NCBI GenBank assembly: GCA_029204045.2 | Contig: CM055073.1 | Location: 28,183,785-28,247,784, forward strand | DNA length: 64,000 nt | Direction: 5' to 3' | Origin: Tillandsia leiboldiana | Taxonomy: Eukaryota > Streptophyta > Magnoliopsida > Poales > Bromeliaceae | Part shown: in pieces, positions 45,301 to 56,199 of the stretch | Numbering within the stretch: position 1 is the first letter of the stretch | Layout: every line of letters starts with the position of its first letter | Made by a program: the position numbers and the translations under genes | Notes under the pieces: model-generated | The model's input: the letters and a program-made list of their open reading frames with translations, nothing else | Database searches by the model: none | Told to the model about the DNA's origin: nothing

Positions 45301-45486
45301 TATGTATATATATTTGTGTGAGACAGCTTTACTTCCTGCTACTGTTAGTTTTACTTTTACAGCTCTGATATCTGTTAGTTTAGATACTTACTTGCAGGTT
45401 AGTCGCTACGTCTCTACAGGGTTTCCTGTAGGGGCGGCGGATCTGTTGGCGAGCCCGGGGTACAGTTCCGACCCCGGGGCGTGACA
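42387..45486 (+). mobile_element. Gypsy 3' LTR (3100 bp)
   Basis: TGTAGTGGCC to GGGGCGTGACA, followed by the duplicated gtaaa (45487-45491). It contains the same G-box array (start of array about 42713), palindrome (43287-43313), TATA box (43398) and hairpin (45022-45047) as LTR 1. Near-identity to LTR 1 dates the insertion as very recent. Confidence 0.95.
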
Positions 45487-45491
45487 GTAAA

Positions 45492-48400
45492 TCCCAAAAA
45501 GAAGGCCGCCAAAGGAACTTGCTTCCACTGTCAAAAGGATGGCCACTGGAAGAGGAATTGCCCGGACTATTTGGCTAGCCTGAAGGACAAGGTGAAGAAT
45601 AAAACTTTGGAAGGTATGTCCGAGATTCATATCATTGAAACTACTTGCTTATCGGTTTGTTCTACTTTTACATGGGTCATTGACTCGGGATGCACCTCGC
45701 ATTTGTGTATTTCAATGCAGGCGCTAAAGAAAAGTAGACGACTTAGGGATGGAGAGATTACCCTACGCGTTGGAAACGGAGCAAGAGTTGCTGCTGTTGC
45801 TGTAGGGACTTATCCTTTATGTCTACCGACAGGAGTAGTTTTAGAACTTAGAGATTGTCTTTATGTTCCTAGTGCGACTAGAAACCTTATTTCTGTTTCA
45901 CGTTTGGTATTGGACGGTTATAAGTTTATTTTTGAATCAAACATTTGTTCAATTTATTTAAGAAATAATTTGATAGGTTGTGGTTCTTTAATAGACAATC
46001 TCTATTACTTACATATGGATGTTAGTATGAATACAGTTCACAATGACATGAATGAGAATACTATTGGTTTTAAAAGACCTAGAGAGGAGGTAAACAAAAC
46101 ATACTTGTGGCATCTGAGGCTTGGTCACATTGGAGAAGATAGGGTTAACAAGCTGGCTAAGGATGGTATCTTAGGATCCTTACTCCCTGAACCATACCCA
46201 GCTTGTGAATCATGTCTTCAAGGAAAAATGACTAAGTCTCCCTTTGTTGGACAAGGACAGAGAGCTACCGAAGTACTCGCCCTGATACATACTGATGTAT
46301 GTGGCCCATTCGATGTGTCTGCTTGGGGCGGCTATCTCTACTTTATTACCTTTACTGATGATTATTCACGGTATGGGTACGTGTATTTAATTAAACACAA
46401 GTCTGAAGTCTTTGAAAAGTTTAAAGAGTTTAGACAAGAAGTAGAAAAGCAAATGGAAAAACCGATTAAGGCTCTTCGATCCGATCGAGGAGGGGAATAC
46501 CTTAGCACGGATTTCTTAACCTACCTCAAGAATAATGGTATTGTCTCTCAATGGACTCCTCCTGGAACACCAGAACTGAATGGGGTGTCTGAACGGAGGA
46601 ATCGAACTTTATTAGATATGGTTCGATCTATGATGAGTTTTACAAATTTACCTACGTCACTTTGGGGTTATGCACTTCTTACGGCTATTTATATCTTAAA
46701 CAGAGTACCTTCCAAATCTGTTCCCACCACACCATATGAGATGTGGCACGGTAGGAAGCCAAGTTTTACTCACATTAAGACTTGGGGGTGTCCGGCTTAT
46801 ATTAAGAAATTAAAGACGGACAAATTGGAAAGCAGATCAGTCAAGGGAAGATTCATTGGTTATCCCAAGGAATCACTTGGATACAATTTTTATCTCCCAG
46901 AAAGTCACAATGTGATTGTGAGCCGACATGCCTTCTTTCTTGAAAATGAATTTATTTTAGCAGGAGGCAGTGGGAGAAAAATAGAACTAGAGGAGAAAGT
47001 CTCTTTAGAATCGAGCATTCCAAGAGCCCTTCCTGATAACTCTGTGATACCAGAGATTACATTGCCACCTCGCAAGTCTAGTAGAATCTCTCATCCTCCT
47101 GATAAATACATGGGATTATTTATAGAGGACATGGAGGAAATGTTCCTAGTGGGAGACAAGGATCATAGAGATGATCCTAAGACTTATAGCGAGGCGATGT
47201 CAGACATCGACTCCGAAAAATGGTTGGAAGCCATGAAGTCTGAAATAGACTCAATGTACTCCAATCAAGTTTGGACTTTGGTTGATCCACCGGAGGGTAT
47301 TGTACCCGTTGGATGCAAATGGATCTTCAAGAGAAAGATTGGTTCTGATGGAAAGGTAGAGACCTATAAAGCTAGGCTGGTAGCAAAAGGTTATAGTCAA
47401 CGCGAAGGCATTGACTATCAGGATACCTTTTCACCTGTAGCCATGCTTAAATCCATCAGAACTCTGCTTGCTATTGCTGCACATTATGACTACGAGATCT
47501 GGCAAATGGATGTAAAAACTGCTTTCCTGAATGGATATCTTGAAGAAGAAATCTATATGGAGCAGCCTTTGGGTTTCACTACCAAAGATAGAAGTCATAA
47601 AGTGTGCAAGCTTCAACGATCCATTTATGGGTTGAAGCAAGCTTCTCGGAGTTGGAACACTCGTTTCAATGATGCAGTCGAATCGTTCGATTTCATCAGA
47701 AATGAAGAAGAGCCGTGTGTGTATAAAAAGGTTAGTGGGAGTGCTGTTACTTTCCTCGTATTGTACGTGGATGACATACTCCTAATTGGGAATGACATTC
47801 CTATGTTAACATCGGTGAAGTTATGGTTATCCAAAGAGTTTTCTATGAAAGACCTTGGAGAAGCATCTTATATCCTAGGGATAAAGGTCTATAGGGATAG
47901 ACCTAAGAAGTTGCTTGGTTTATCGCAAGCTATGTACATAGATGAAGTGTTGAAAAGGTTCAGCATGGAGAATTCCAAAAGGGGTATGGTACCTCTAAGA
48001 CATGGAATTCACCTCTCTAAGACTATGTCTCCTAAGACACCTGAAGAGAGAAGTCGCATGAGCAGGATCCCTTATGCTTCCGCAATAGGGAGTTTAATGT
48101 ATGCGATGCTATGTACTCGACCTGATATAGCACAGGCTGTGAGCGTCACTAGTCGATATCAGTCGAACCCAGGCGAAGAGCATTGGGTAGCGGTAAAGAA
48201 TATCCTTAAGTACTTGAGAAGAACAAAGGATATGTTCTTGGTTCTTGGAGGTGGAGAACTCAAAGTTAGTGGCTATACAGATTCAGATTTTATGTCTGAT
48301 ATAGACGATAGAAAGTCTTCGTCTGGGTATCTATTTATTTGCAATAGTGGGTCAATAGTTTGGAAGAGTTCTAAACAAGAGACGATTGCTGATTCTACTA

Positions 48401-48750
48401 TGGAGGCGGAGTACATCGCTGCATCTGAAGCTGCCAAGGAAGCTGTTTGGATCAAGAAATTTATCACTGAGCTTGGGGTGGTTCCCTCTAGTAGGGATCC
48501 CCTGCCACTATTTTGTGATAATAATGGCGCCATAGCATTAGCTAAGGAGCCGAGATCTCATCAGAAATCCAAACATATCGAGCGGCGGTATCACAAGATC
48601 AGAGAGTACATCAAAGATAAACATATTGAAGTGCAGAAGGTTGCCTCCGCAGATAACGTGGCGGACCCGCTAACTAAGGCTTTGACTCAGCAAAAACTAG
48701 AGACTCATCTTGAGAAGATGGGCATTAGATATATGACTGATTGGCTTTAG
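45492..48750 (+). CDS. Copia Gag C-terminus and Pol polyprotein
   Basis: Continuation of the copia frame after the gypsy insertion, ~1086 codons to TAG at 48748. Residue numbers here count from 45481. The Gag zinc knuckle CFHCQKDGHWKRNC (~residues 17-30) comes first. Next are an aspartic protease with Asp68 in 'WVIDSGCTSH', and an integrase with the GAG-pre-integrase 'HLRLGHIGEDRV' and catalytic Asp272, Asp335 and Glu371. Reverse transcriptase has 'QMDVKTAFLNG' and YVDD at 762-765, and RNase H has 'GYTDSDFMSD', 'TMEAEYIA' and 'CDNNGAIAL'. The integrase-before-RT order is diagnostic of Ty1/copia. No stop or frameshift is seen. Apart from the gypsy insertion in gag the element looks coding-competent. 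The frame entered from the gypsy LTR side has no legitimate ATG, so this half should not be translated on its own. Confidence 0.95.
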
Positions 48751-48764
48751 TGCAAGTGGGAGAT
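48751..48764 (+). promoter_or_regulatory. Copia polypurine tract
   Basis: tgcaagtgggagat lies between the pol stop codon and the TGTTAG start of the 3' LTR; aagtgggaga is the purine tract that primes plus-strand DNA. Confidence 0.8.
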
Positions 48765-50803
48765 TGTTAGTTGTATGCCCCAAAAGCCTATCAGGCTGAC
48801 GCATTTTATTATATGGAACATATTTGTACTTGATCTTTATTATAATTTGGGCATTTTATGCCATTCATGTTTGATGTGTCCATGAATCGTCCTTTGATTT
48901 AATGAGATGATAATGTATATTCTTAAGAGTTAAGAATTTGAGATACATATTATTAGTGATTAAGTCATGAATGCTCTCAATCGGAGGATCATCATGGGGA
49001 CGATGATTGATCCGGCAAGATTGATGTATGTGTCGCTCTCTTTTAGGATGACGAGTCTCAAGTCATTAGTGTGGGGACACTGGAGCGAACGTGCAGGTGG
49101 TTGTTATAGAACAAGGGCACTGAGCGTGACCAATTACGATTAGTTACTTGGATGTCTGCTCTTTCGTCAGTAACTGATTCGATGTTGCAGTGGTACAACT
49201 GATCCTTAGACCTGCGACACCACGGCCATTCAATATGAGGCTACTGTAGTTTGACTATGCAAACTCTGATCCTAGTCACGGGTCTTAGTAGTATATGTTG
49301 GCCGCAGTCGGTTCATATTAGGAATGGGTGTTTGTTTACAGGGGATCTATCGCTCTCGGTAGAGAGATAATTAGTCCTATGCTATTTGTAAGGCAAAGCT
49401 CAGAAATCCTCGGCCGGGGTAATATGGTTCATGGAAAGGTGTTTCCAAGAGTAACCATATGAGCTTGTGTCCTATCAAATTTGTCATATAACGGGTGATG
49501 GGGTTTGACGAGTATTCCATGACCTCCACTCAGTTGGGACTATGCGATAGAAGGATTGTATTGTACGGTAACTGCACCTTGAGGTTCAGTCCAATATTCA
49601 CTTCTGACTGGATTGCCACCATATGCTGCTAGGCGTCACTGGTGGATTGTGGGAACCAATAAGAATAATTATAGGCGAATAATTATTATACGATGGAAGA
49701 ATCAAAAGTGTTTGATCCATCAAAAGGAGTTTCGATGATGATGTCGATGGGGATCGCATCATATCTCACTACCAGACAGAATTGAACCTATTAGGTCACA
49801 CACATAAGGAATCGCGCATGATCGATATCAAGGAGATGATAAAGAAGTTTATAGAATGGATTAATTATAATCACAATACTAAAGTTTACTAATTTATTAG
49901 TAAAAGGACTAATTTGCAATTATTGTAAATTAGAGGTATTTAAGTGCAAAAGTTGCATGGTGTATTTACTAATCGTTAGTAAATATTTGGAGGACTTATG
50001 TGTAAATGTTACACACGTAGGATAATGGATAATCCAATCGGATTAGGATAAGATTTAATTAGTTACTAGTTTTTATCTTGAGATTTAATTTAAAAGATCT
50101 TTCTTTGTAACTAATTATAAGATTTAATTAGTTACTATATTTTTGGAGATCTTTTCTTTGTAACTAATTATAAGTTACTAGATCTTTCTTTGTAACTAAT
50201 TATAAGATTTAATTAGTTACTATATTTTAGGAGATCTTTTTGTAACTAATTATAAGATTTAATTTTGTTATAGCCGGCCAACTTCCTATTATAAGAATAG
50301 GTAGTACGTATGTGATACGTAACAATTTTGGAGAAAGATAAAGTGGAAATTAATCAAGTCGCGGAACGTGAGAAAACCCTAGCCGCCTATCCTCTCCCTT
50401 TTCCTAAAGTCCTCCATAATTAATCGTTCTCGATCTTCGGAAGATTGCTAGCACAATTAGAAGATTGATTCATCCTCCTTACATCGACGCAAGAATTAAT
50501 TCGCGATCGGATCGCGAATCAAGGAGATCGATTTTTCGATCAAGGGCGTAATTCCGTGTGGACACAAGTAGAGGCCGGGTGCGTGCGCGGCTATCAAGGA
50601 CGAACAATACGAACAATTTTTACCAACGATCGTCGGCTTCGCGGTGATCTCGACCCGCGCAAGGTAAAAATTAAATCCTAATTGATGAGATCAATTAGAT
50701 TACCCTTTTATGATCTAAAACAAAACATGAGGTGATCTTGGTTTAAGAAAAAATTTTAATTGCGTTTTTTTCTTCCGCTGCGCATATCCGTATTTTTCTT
50801 ACA
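48765..50803 (+). mobile_element. Copia 3' LTR (2039 bp)
   Basis: TGTTAGTTGTATG to TTTTTCTTACA, with a canonical CA end. It is followed by gaaaa (50804-50808), the perfect partner of 22788-22792. It has the same internal tandem repeat (50050-50267) as the 5' LTR. Confidence 0.95.
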
Positions 50804-51651
50804 GAAAATACCAGGAAAACCAAATCTCCAATTCCAACGGGTCCAGCAATACTCGCAAACCCTCCTGGGTACAACACAGAGTTCACTGTTACACTTAAAT
50901 TCCCAAAATTAACCACGCACATACACACTGAAAATCAGCCCCAAAGATGCACTTATTTCACCTGCTGAAAATACTCTGAAAATTCTAATAAAAATATCAC
51001 AGCGATCATCTCGTCGAGACCTTCGAAACGGGTACCTGCACGTCCAAATCCGAGCCCCGTAGGCCGAGTTACAAATTCCACAGTACAGGTGCGCAAACAC
51101 TCACAACCACACAACTGTAAACTCTTACACAGATAAAAAGGGAATAGTATACCTCCGGTAAGGTCTCAGAAAAATCCAAGAAAAATACGTTGATAATCCT
51201 CGCGACGAGTAGATGCAAAAAGTGTATAGGCTCGTCTCGATCTGATGCTCGAGTGCGGAGATAAAATTCCGACAAGGGGATGCTGTCCAAAACTCCACCA
51301 ACAAAATAGTGCCTTAGAAATGTCTCGGAAACCGTGCCATAACCTCTGAATCCAGCAAGATGATCAATACGGAAAACGAAGGCGTACCTCTCGTGAATCC
51401 AATGCAGCATAATTCGTCCAAAAATACTCTCGGAGTAACTCTGTGGACCTCTCAGACCGAACTGCGACGATAACGGGCCTCCGATGAAAGATCGTCACTC
51501 TGTGCTCCGATGCCGAAGTCGTCGACGCCGCGGCTTCCAAAAATTCCGGGCCTCTGCTAGAAGATGCGAAATATGAAGATCTCCAACTTTACTAAAGGGG
51601 CTAAGGGCAGAGGAGCTCGGGAAAGGGGGCAAAAAGCACCAGCAAGGAGCC

Positions 51652-51659
51652 TATTTATA
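51652..51659 (-). promoter_or_regulatory. TATA box of the solo LTR
   Basis: TATAAATA on the minus strand within cctataaatagg, 72 bases from the palindrome at 51732-51758, the same arrangement as in the young gypsy LTR. A solo LTR can still act as a promoter; transcription would run leftward, toward the copia element. Confidence 0.65.
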
Positions 51660-51731
51660 GGCCCAGCCCAAAAAAATCCAGATTTTGGACTTTTGGCCCA
51701 AAATTCGGGCGCCCGGGGCATTCGGGCTGCT

Positions 51732-51758
51732 ACAGTAACGGGCCCGGCCCGTTACTGT
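51732..51758 (-). promoter_or_regulatory. 27-bp palindrome of the solo LTR
   Basis: Arms acagtaacgggcc and complement around one base. The size, spacer and place match 27700-27726, but three positions per arm differ and are compensated in the opposite arm. Confidence 0.75.
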
Positions 51759-52526
51759 GCGCGCCCGAATCCCTCTCGGGCCGCCACGTGGCCCAGACGC
51801 GCTCCACGCGTCCGGCGCACGTGCGCCCGCGAACCGCGCGACGCCGCGTGCCCCGACACGCGGACGTGCGCGGTTGCGCCCGGCCAACCACGGGGCGCCA
51901 CGTGGCGCCCCCACGTCGCCCCCCACGCCGCCTCACCTGCCCCGCACCTGCCCGCGTACGGTCACCTGCCCGCCACTGCTGCGTGGACCGCACGCACGAG
52001 AGCCCGCCAATCCGGAGATGCCACGTGTCCACCCAGCGGTCCACCGTACACCCGCCTTTTTCTGTGGACCGCGCCCGCTTCGCCCGCCAACCGGGGCCCG
52101 CCACGTGGCCAGGGCCCCGGTGCACGCCTTCGCGGTGGACCGCGCGGCTGCGCCTCCACCCGCCGCCGCCGCCGGCGCTTCTCCGGCCGCCGGAACAGTA
52201 ACCCCACGCCTCGAAATCCGTGTTTTTGCGTCCGGGCTCCGAAAAATCCAAGTAAATAGCCCGTTTTGATCGTTTTCGCGCGCTGAATCCAAATCCGATA
52301 TCCGATTTGCCAAATTCCACTTCTAAAATTTCTCAAAAATTTTCGGAAAAGCAAACTTGATCCGTTTTAAATGCCGGGTCCAAATCTTGGGTCCAAAATG
52401 CGCGCAAACACCTCTAACACTCAACCGGGGTCTCCAGAAGTCACAGATCCAACAGTAATCCAAACGTGGGAATTTCTGGGTCCTCACAACTAGTGTAGTG
52501 TCTCGCGCGATACAACGGATAGGTGA

Positions 52527-53100
52527 TGTGCACTCCCGAAATTTGGATTAGTCCTATATATAAATGATATAATAGGACTAAATCTCTTAACTTAGCTATA
52601 GCATTTTGGGTGGTAGCAAGACCCAAGAGGTTAAGAGGGTAGAACATGCTAGAGCTAGAGTAGTTCTAGGATGGGTGACCCCCTGGAAAGTTGGAGCGTC
52701 ACAGTTGGTATCAGAGTCAATCACCAGCCAGAAATGTGAGATGAGTCTCAGCTGAACCAGGGTTATATAGAGGGTAGAGCGCGGCTCCCTGGCTAATGGC
52801 CATTGTAGGTGGCGCAGCTCCCCACAAGGTAGACTAAGGCTAGCGAGACGAGCCTCACATCGCCTGGTACTTGTGAGTATACTTGAGCCTGACGTGGACG
52901 TCAGGGCTCAAAAGGAGGAAGAATGTGACACTCCCGGAATTTAGATTAGTCCTATATATAAATGATATAATAGGACTAAATCTCTTAATCCGACTATAGC
53001 ATTTTGGGTGGTAGCAAGGCCCAAGAGGTTAAAAGGGTTGAGTATGCTAGAGCTAGAGTAGTTCTAGGATGGATAACTGCTTAGAAAGTGGGGCGTCAAA
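52527..53100 (+). mobile_element. Complete TRIM element (574 bp)
   Basis: Two 177-bp LTRs (52527-52703 tgtgcactcccg to gagcgtcaca; 52924-53100 tgtgacactcccgg to gggcgtcaaa) flank a 220-bp internal region. A primer site tggtatcagagtc begins at 52706, and a polypurine tract aaaaggaggaagaa directly precedes the 3' LTR. An 8-bp hairpin (cctgacgt/acgtcagg, 52888-52905) lies just before the tract. There is no coding capacity, so it would need enzymes from another element. The flanks ggtga and ggcta match only partly. The other TRIM copies in this window share its internal sequence. Confidence 0.85.
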
Positions 53101-53560
53101 GGCTATTGAAGTGAAACACTTTTAAAATAGTAAAACTTGGATAGTAATAAAAAAAAAAAATCATGTTGTAATTAATATGATTAAATAAATAATGATTGAA
53201 TAGAAATTTGATAATTTTATAGAATTTTGTTAATTTATACAAATATTCATTATAGCTAAAAAATAAAAAATAATGAACATGTAATGAACATTCATTGCAC
53301 AATTTTTTTACTATTTTATAACACCACACTATTTACCTTAAAATGATATTGAAATTCAAAAAAAAAAAACTTTAAGAATGTAAGCATGGAAAGGAGTGGG
53401 ATCGATGATATTGAAATTATGTGTTTGTGAAGCTTCAATTTGCTATAGTTTGCAAAACACTGGTCCAAAACTGCGATCACCACAGAAACCCTAAAAATTC
53501 GAATCTAATTTCAAAATGACGATTATCTTAACCAAAAAATAAAGGAAAAAACATAAAAAT
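53101..53560. other. AT-rich intergenic DNA
   Basis: No gene or repeat family is recognised. A-runs lie at about 53148-53160 and 53359-53370. 'agaaaccctaaaaattcg' near 53486 lies downstream of the exon-like ORF on the minus strand. Confidence 0.4.
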
Positions 53561-53725
53561 TTACGATAAATGAAAGAAATTAAGAAAAAGAGTCATAGAG
53601 GTCGACTCGAACCATAAATCTTGGATAGAGCAGGATTGGGCGAGGAGAGAATCGAAAATATGAATGACCCAATTGCGAACATTGTAGAGTTTAGAGAGAT
53701 TTCCGCAATCGAACGCCGTCGCCAT
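53561..53725 (-). CDS. Possible host-gene first exon or gene fragment (hypothetical)
   Basis: A minus-strand ATG at 53725 in a favourable plant context (aacaaatATGGCGACG) opens a 54-codon frame beginning MATAFDCGNLSKLYNVRNWV and ending in a stop at 53561. The segment is less AT-rich than its surroundings, has ordinary codon usage, and is preceded by a CT-rich, 5'-UTR-like stretch (53726-53800). I recognise no family. It could be the first exon of a gene whose continuation is lost or reached by splicing before the stop, a captured gene fragment in a transposon, or chance. No second exon is evident to the left. Confidence 0.25.
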   Translation of the reverse strand: MATAFDCGNLSKLYNVRNWVIHIFDSLLAQSCSIQDLWFESTSMTLFLNFFHLS

Positions 53726-53894
53726 ATTTGTTCGATCTCTCTTTCCTAACGGGACCACTCGTCCAGGAGAGAGTAGTGAAATTGCAAGGAAGGAAAAGAA
53801 AAAAAAAATAGTCAAAGAAACGGAAAAGATTATTTAAGAAAGAGAAAAAAGGTTTTTTGAAAATTATTAATTAATATTAATATTAATATAGATA

Positions 53895-54420
53895 GTAGGG
53901 GCAATTTCCTATATATCTCTAAAAAATTTTCTGTTTTCAGATTTACCCCTCTTAGAAGGCTAATATTAAAACTACCCTTCTTACGTTCCAACTTCTTTCT
54001 AAAATACCCCTGAAGTTAAACTCTGTTAGTGTACCGTTTGGAGCTGTCGTTATCTGTGTGAAATTATCATTTTGCACTTTCAAATATACCCAAAAACTTT
54101 AAATCCTAAACCCTAAAACGCTAAACCCTAAACCCTAAACCCTAAAACCCTAAACCCTAAACCCTAAAACCCTAAACCCTAAACCCTAAAACCCTAAAAA
54201 ATTTTAAACCCTAAACCCTAAAACCCTAAACCCTAAACCCAGACAAAATAGGTATATCTGATAGTTTTCAACTCCGATTATTATTTAACTATAGTTTAAC
54301 CCTAGTTAACTTAACAAAGGGAAACGGTAGGGGTATTTTTAATAACGGTGGAACGTATGAGGGGTATATTTGAAAAGAAAAAAATAAAAGGGGTAAATCA
54401 GATATTTCTTCAGATTTCAT
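53895..54420. repeat. Imperfect inverted repeat enclosing telomeric repeats
   Basis: The left flank (about 53935-54000: 'cagatttacccctc', 'cttacgttccaacttc', 'aaaatacccctgaag') is mirrored on the other strand at about 54310-54415 ('ctgatttacccctt', 'catacgttccaccgtt', 'aaaatacccctaccg'). Between them sits the CCCTAAA array. The layout resembles a MITE-like or duplicated spacer unit; ends and target duplication are not resolved. Confidence 0.5.
54107..54238 (-). repeat. Interstitial telomeric repeats (CCCTAAA)n
   Basis: About 17-18 units of ccctaaa or its variant ccctaaaa with a few degenerate ones ('acgctaaa', 'aaaaaatttt' interruption). This is the plant telomere repeat TTTAGGG on the minus strand. 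It is internal: unrelated sequence continues for kilobases on both sides, so it is not a chromosome end in this assembly. Confidence 0.9.
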
Positions 54421-54837
54421 GAGTCCACAAGCAATTATTCCTAGATAGTAATAGTAATAGATGATGAAGGAGAGATAGACAGATGCTAATGTTTTAGAGA
54501 TTAATAGATAGTAATAGAAGATTCTAGATCTACACTGTTGTATAAAATTCTTTGATTTGTTAGTACAATAAATGGATCGAGGAAGAACCAAACTTCTAAC
54601 TAATAGAGAGTTCTAGAAATAATAATTACACCATATTATACTGTGCTTCGGAATATATCCACTTTCTCTAAATATTATACATTCTATTTGATCAAAAACA
54701 CAAGTAAACTAGACTTTGCACCAATTCAAATTCATATACTCCATTAATACATTAAGAACTCTAATGAGATTTCAAAATTTTATTCTTTATAATAAAAAAA
54801 ATATGGCATTATTAAAATTTGAATTAGTTTATATATA
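54421..54837. other. AT-rich intergenic DNA
   Basis: Nothing recognised. A short repeated phrase 'agatagtaatag' occurs at about 54443 and 54507. Confidence 0.4.

Positions 54838-55390
<553 letters not shown>

Positions 55391-55437
<47 letters not shown>
55391..55437. repeat. (TA)n microsatellite
   Basis: TA array separating two M1 MITE copies. Confidence 0.9.
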
Positions 55438-55443
<6 letters not shown>

Positions 55444-55571
55444 GGCTAGAATACTATCGATAGCACCAAGTCATTGGTGCTATCAAGTTTTTAGCCTTTG
55501 GATTAAAAAATGTGTGGTTAAGATGATAGTGGTCCCCTAGAGTTTACTAGGTAGTTGGTTGAATAGTAAAA
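55438..55571 (+). mobile_element. MITE, family M1 (copy 4, truncated by gap)
   Basis: 'ggctagaatactatcgatag', 'caagtcattggtgctatcaag' and 'gatgatagtggtcccc' match copy 3. The right end is lost in the N run. Confidence 0.65.
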
Positions 55572-55581
55572 NNNNNNNNNN
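55572..55581. other. 10-base N gap
   Basis: Ten N. Sequence to the right (an LTR fragment) is unrelated to the MITE on the left, so the true distance is unknown. Confidence 0.98.
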
Positions 55582-56091
55582 GTTGGACCAAAATGTAGCG
55601 TTTTTAGCAATATTTTATTTTCTTCCTATTTTTGCTCCGGGATTTTGTTTTTCATTCTGTTTTCTCTCTAAATCAATCCAACAGTCCTGAAACTCTTCTT
55701 ACATGTACCAAACACTTTTCAAACCTTCTTACATGTACCAAACACTTTTCAAACCTTCTCACATGATAAATTTATAATTTTACTCCATCTTAATACTCGA
55801 ATTTTGAAATACGATCATTCCTCCAAAAATCTCCATTTTTACTCTACGAACTTCCAATTTTCTTTCAATCGTTTGGGAACCTTTGGATCACTTTTTGGAC
55901 TTGTCCATAGTCATTTCTTGATTGTTCTTAGATCAATTGGTCAAAGTCTAATGTTTTATATTTTTGTTCTCACGCCGAACTCGAGCTGAAAATACTCCAA
56001 CAAGCTTGAAACATCACCAAGACCATAGAAATAGTCCTTCAAACAAGTTTTCACCAGAACTCCATAATTTGTAAAAGTCCAGGTCATTACA
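55582..56091 (-). mobile_element. Gypsy LTR fragment related to LTR A
   Basis: The minus strand begins TGTAATGACCTGGACTTTT at 56091 and continues with blocks matching the start of LTR A at 16263 ('caagcttgttgga', 'gagttcggcgtgagaac'). The 3' remainder is cut by the N gap. No internal region is present. Confidence 0.6.
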
Positions 56092-56199
56092 ACAGTACTT
56101 TGGAGCATGCTATATTTTGCATATTTAGGTCCTTAATTCTGAGTCTTCCTACGTCTTTTGATAGAAAATTGTTATTTCACGAACAATTTGTCATGCCCC
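56092..56199. other. Short spacer before the right gypsy element
   Basis: About 100 bp, unassigned. It ends with gcccc (56195-56199), the expected 5-bp target duplication of the gypsy element whose other end lies outside the window. Confidence 0.5.

Larger units (their letters stand above)
50809..52488 (-). mobile_element. Solo gypsy LTR, right part (contains U3)
   Basis: Second half of the minus-strand solo LTR; its 5' TG is the complement of the 'tcctcaca' ending at 52488, followed by actag (52489-52493). Homology to the young gypsy LTR is clear around the TATA box and downstream (shared 'ggaggcccgtt(t/a)tcgtcgcagtt', 'cacgagaggtac') and upstream ('ttggattcagcgcg', 'ggagyccgga'). It holds five G-boxes (51785, 51818, 51899, 52022, 52102), the 27-bp palindrome (51732-51758) and a TATA box (51652-51659). 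ORFs of 100-230 codons here reflect GC-rich, stop-poor sequence. Confidence 0.85.

Noticed and set aside
45406..45630. Fusion protein joining the gypsy LTR to copia Pol
   Set aside because: The open frame across the junction has no ATG on the gypsy side and is a by-product of the insertion in gag.
54107..54238. Chromosome end
   Set aside because: The telomeric repeat tract is short and degenerate, with kilobases of ordinary repeats on both sides.
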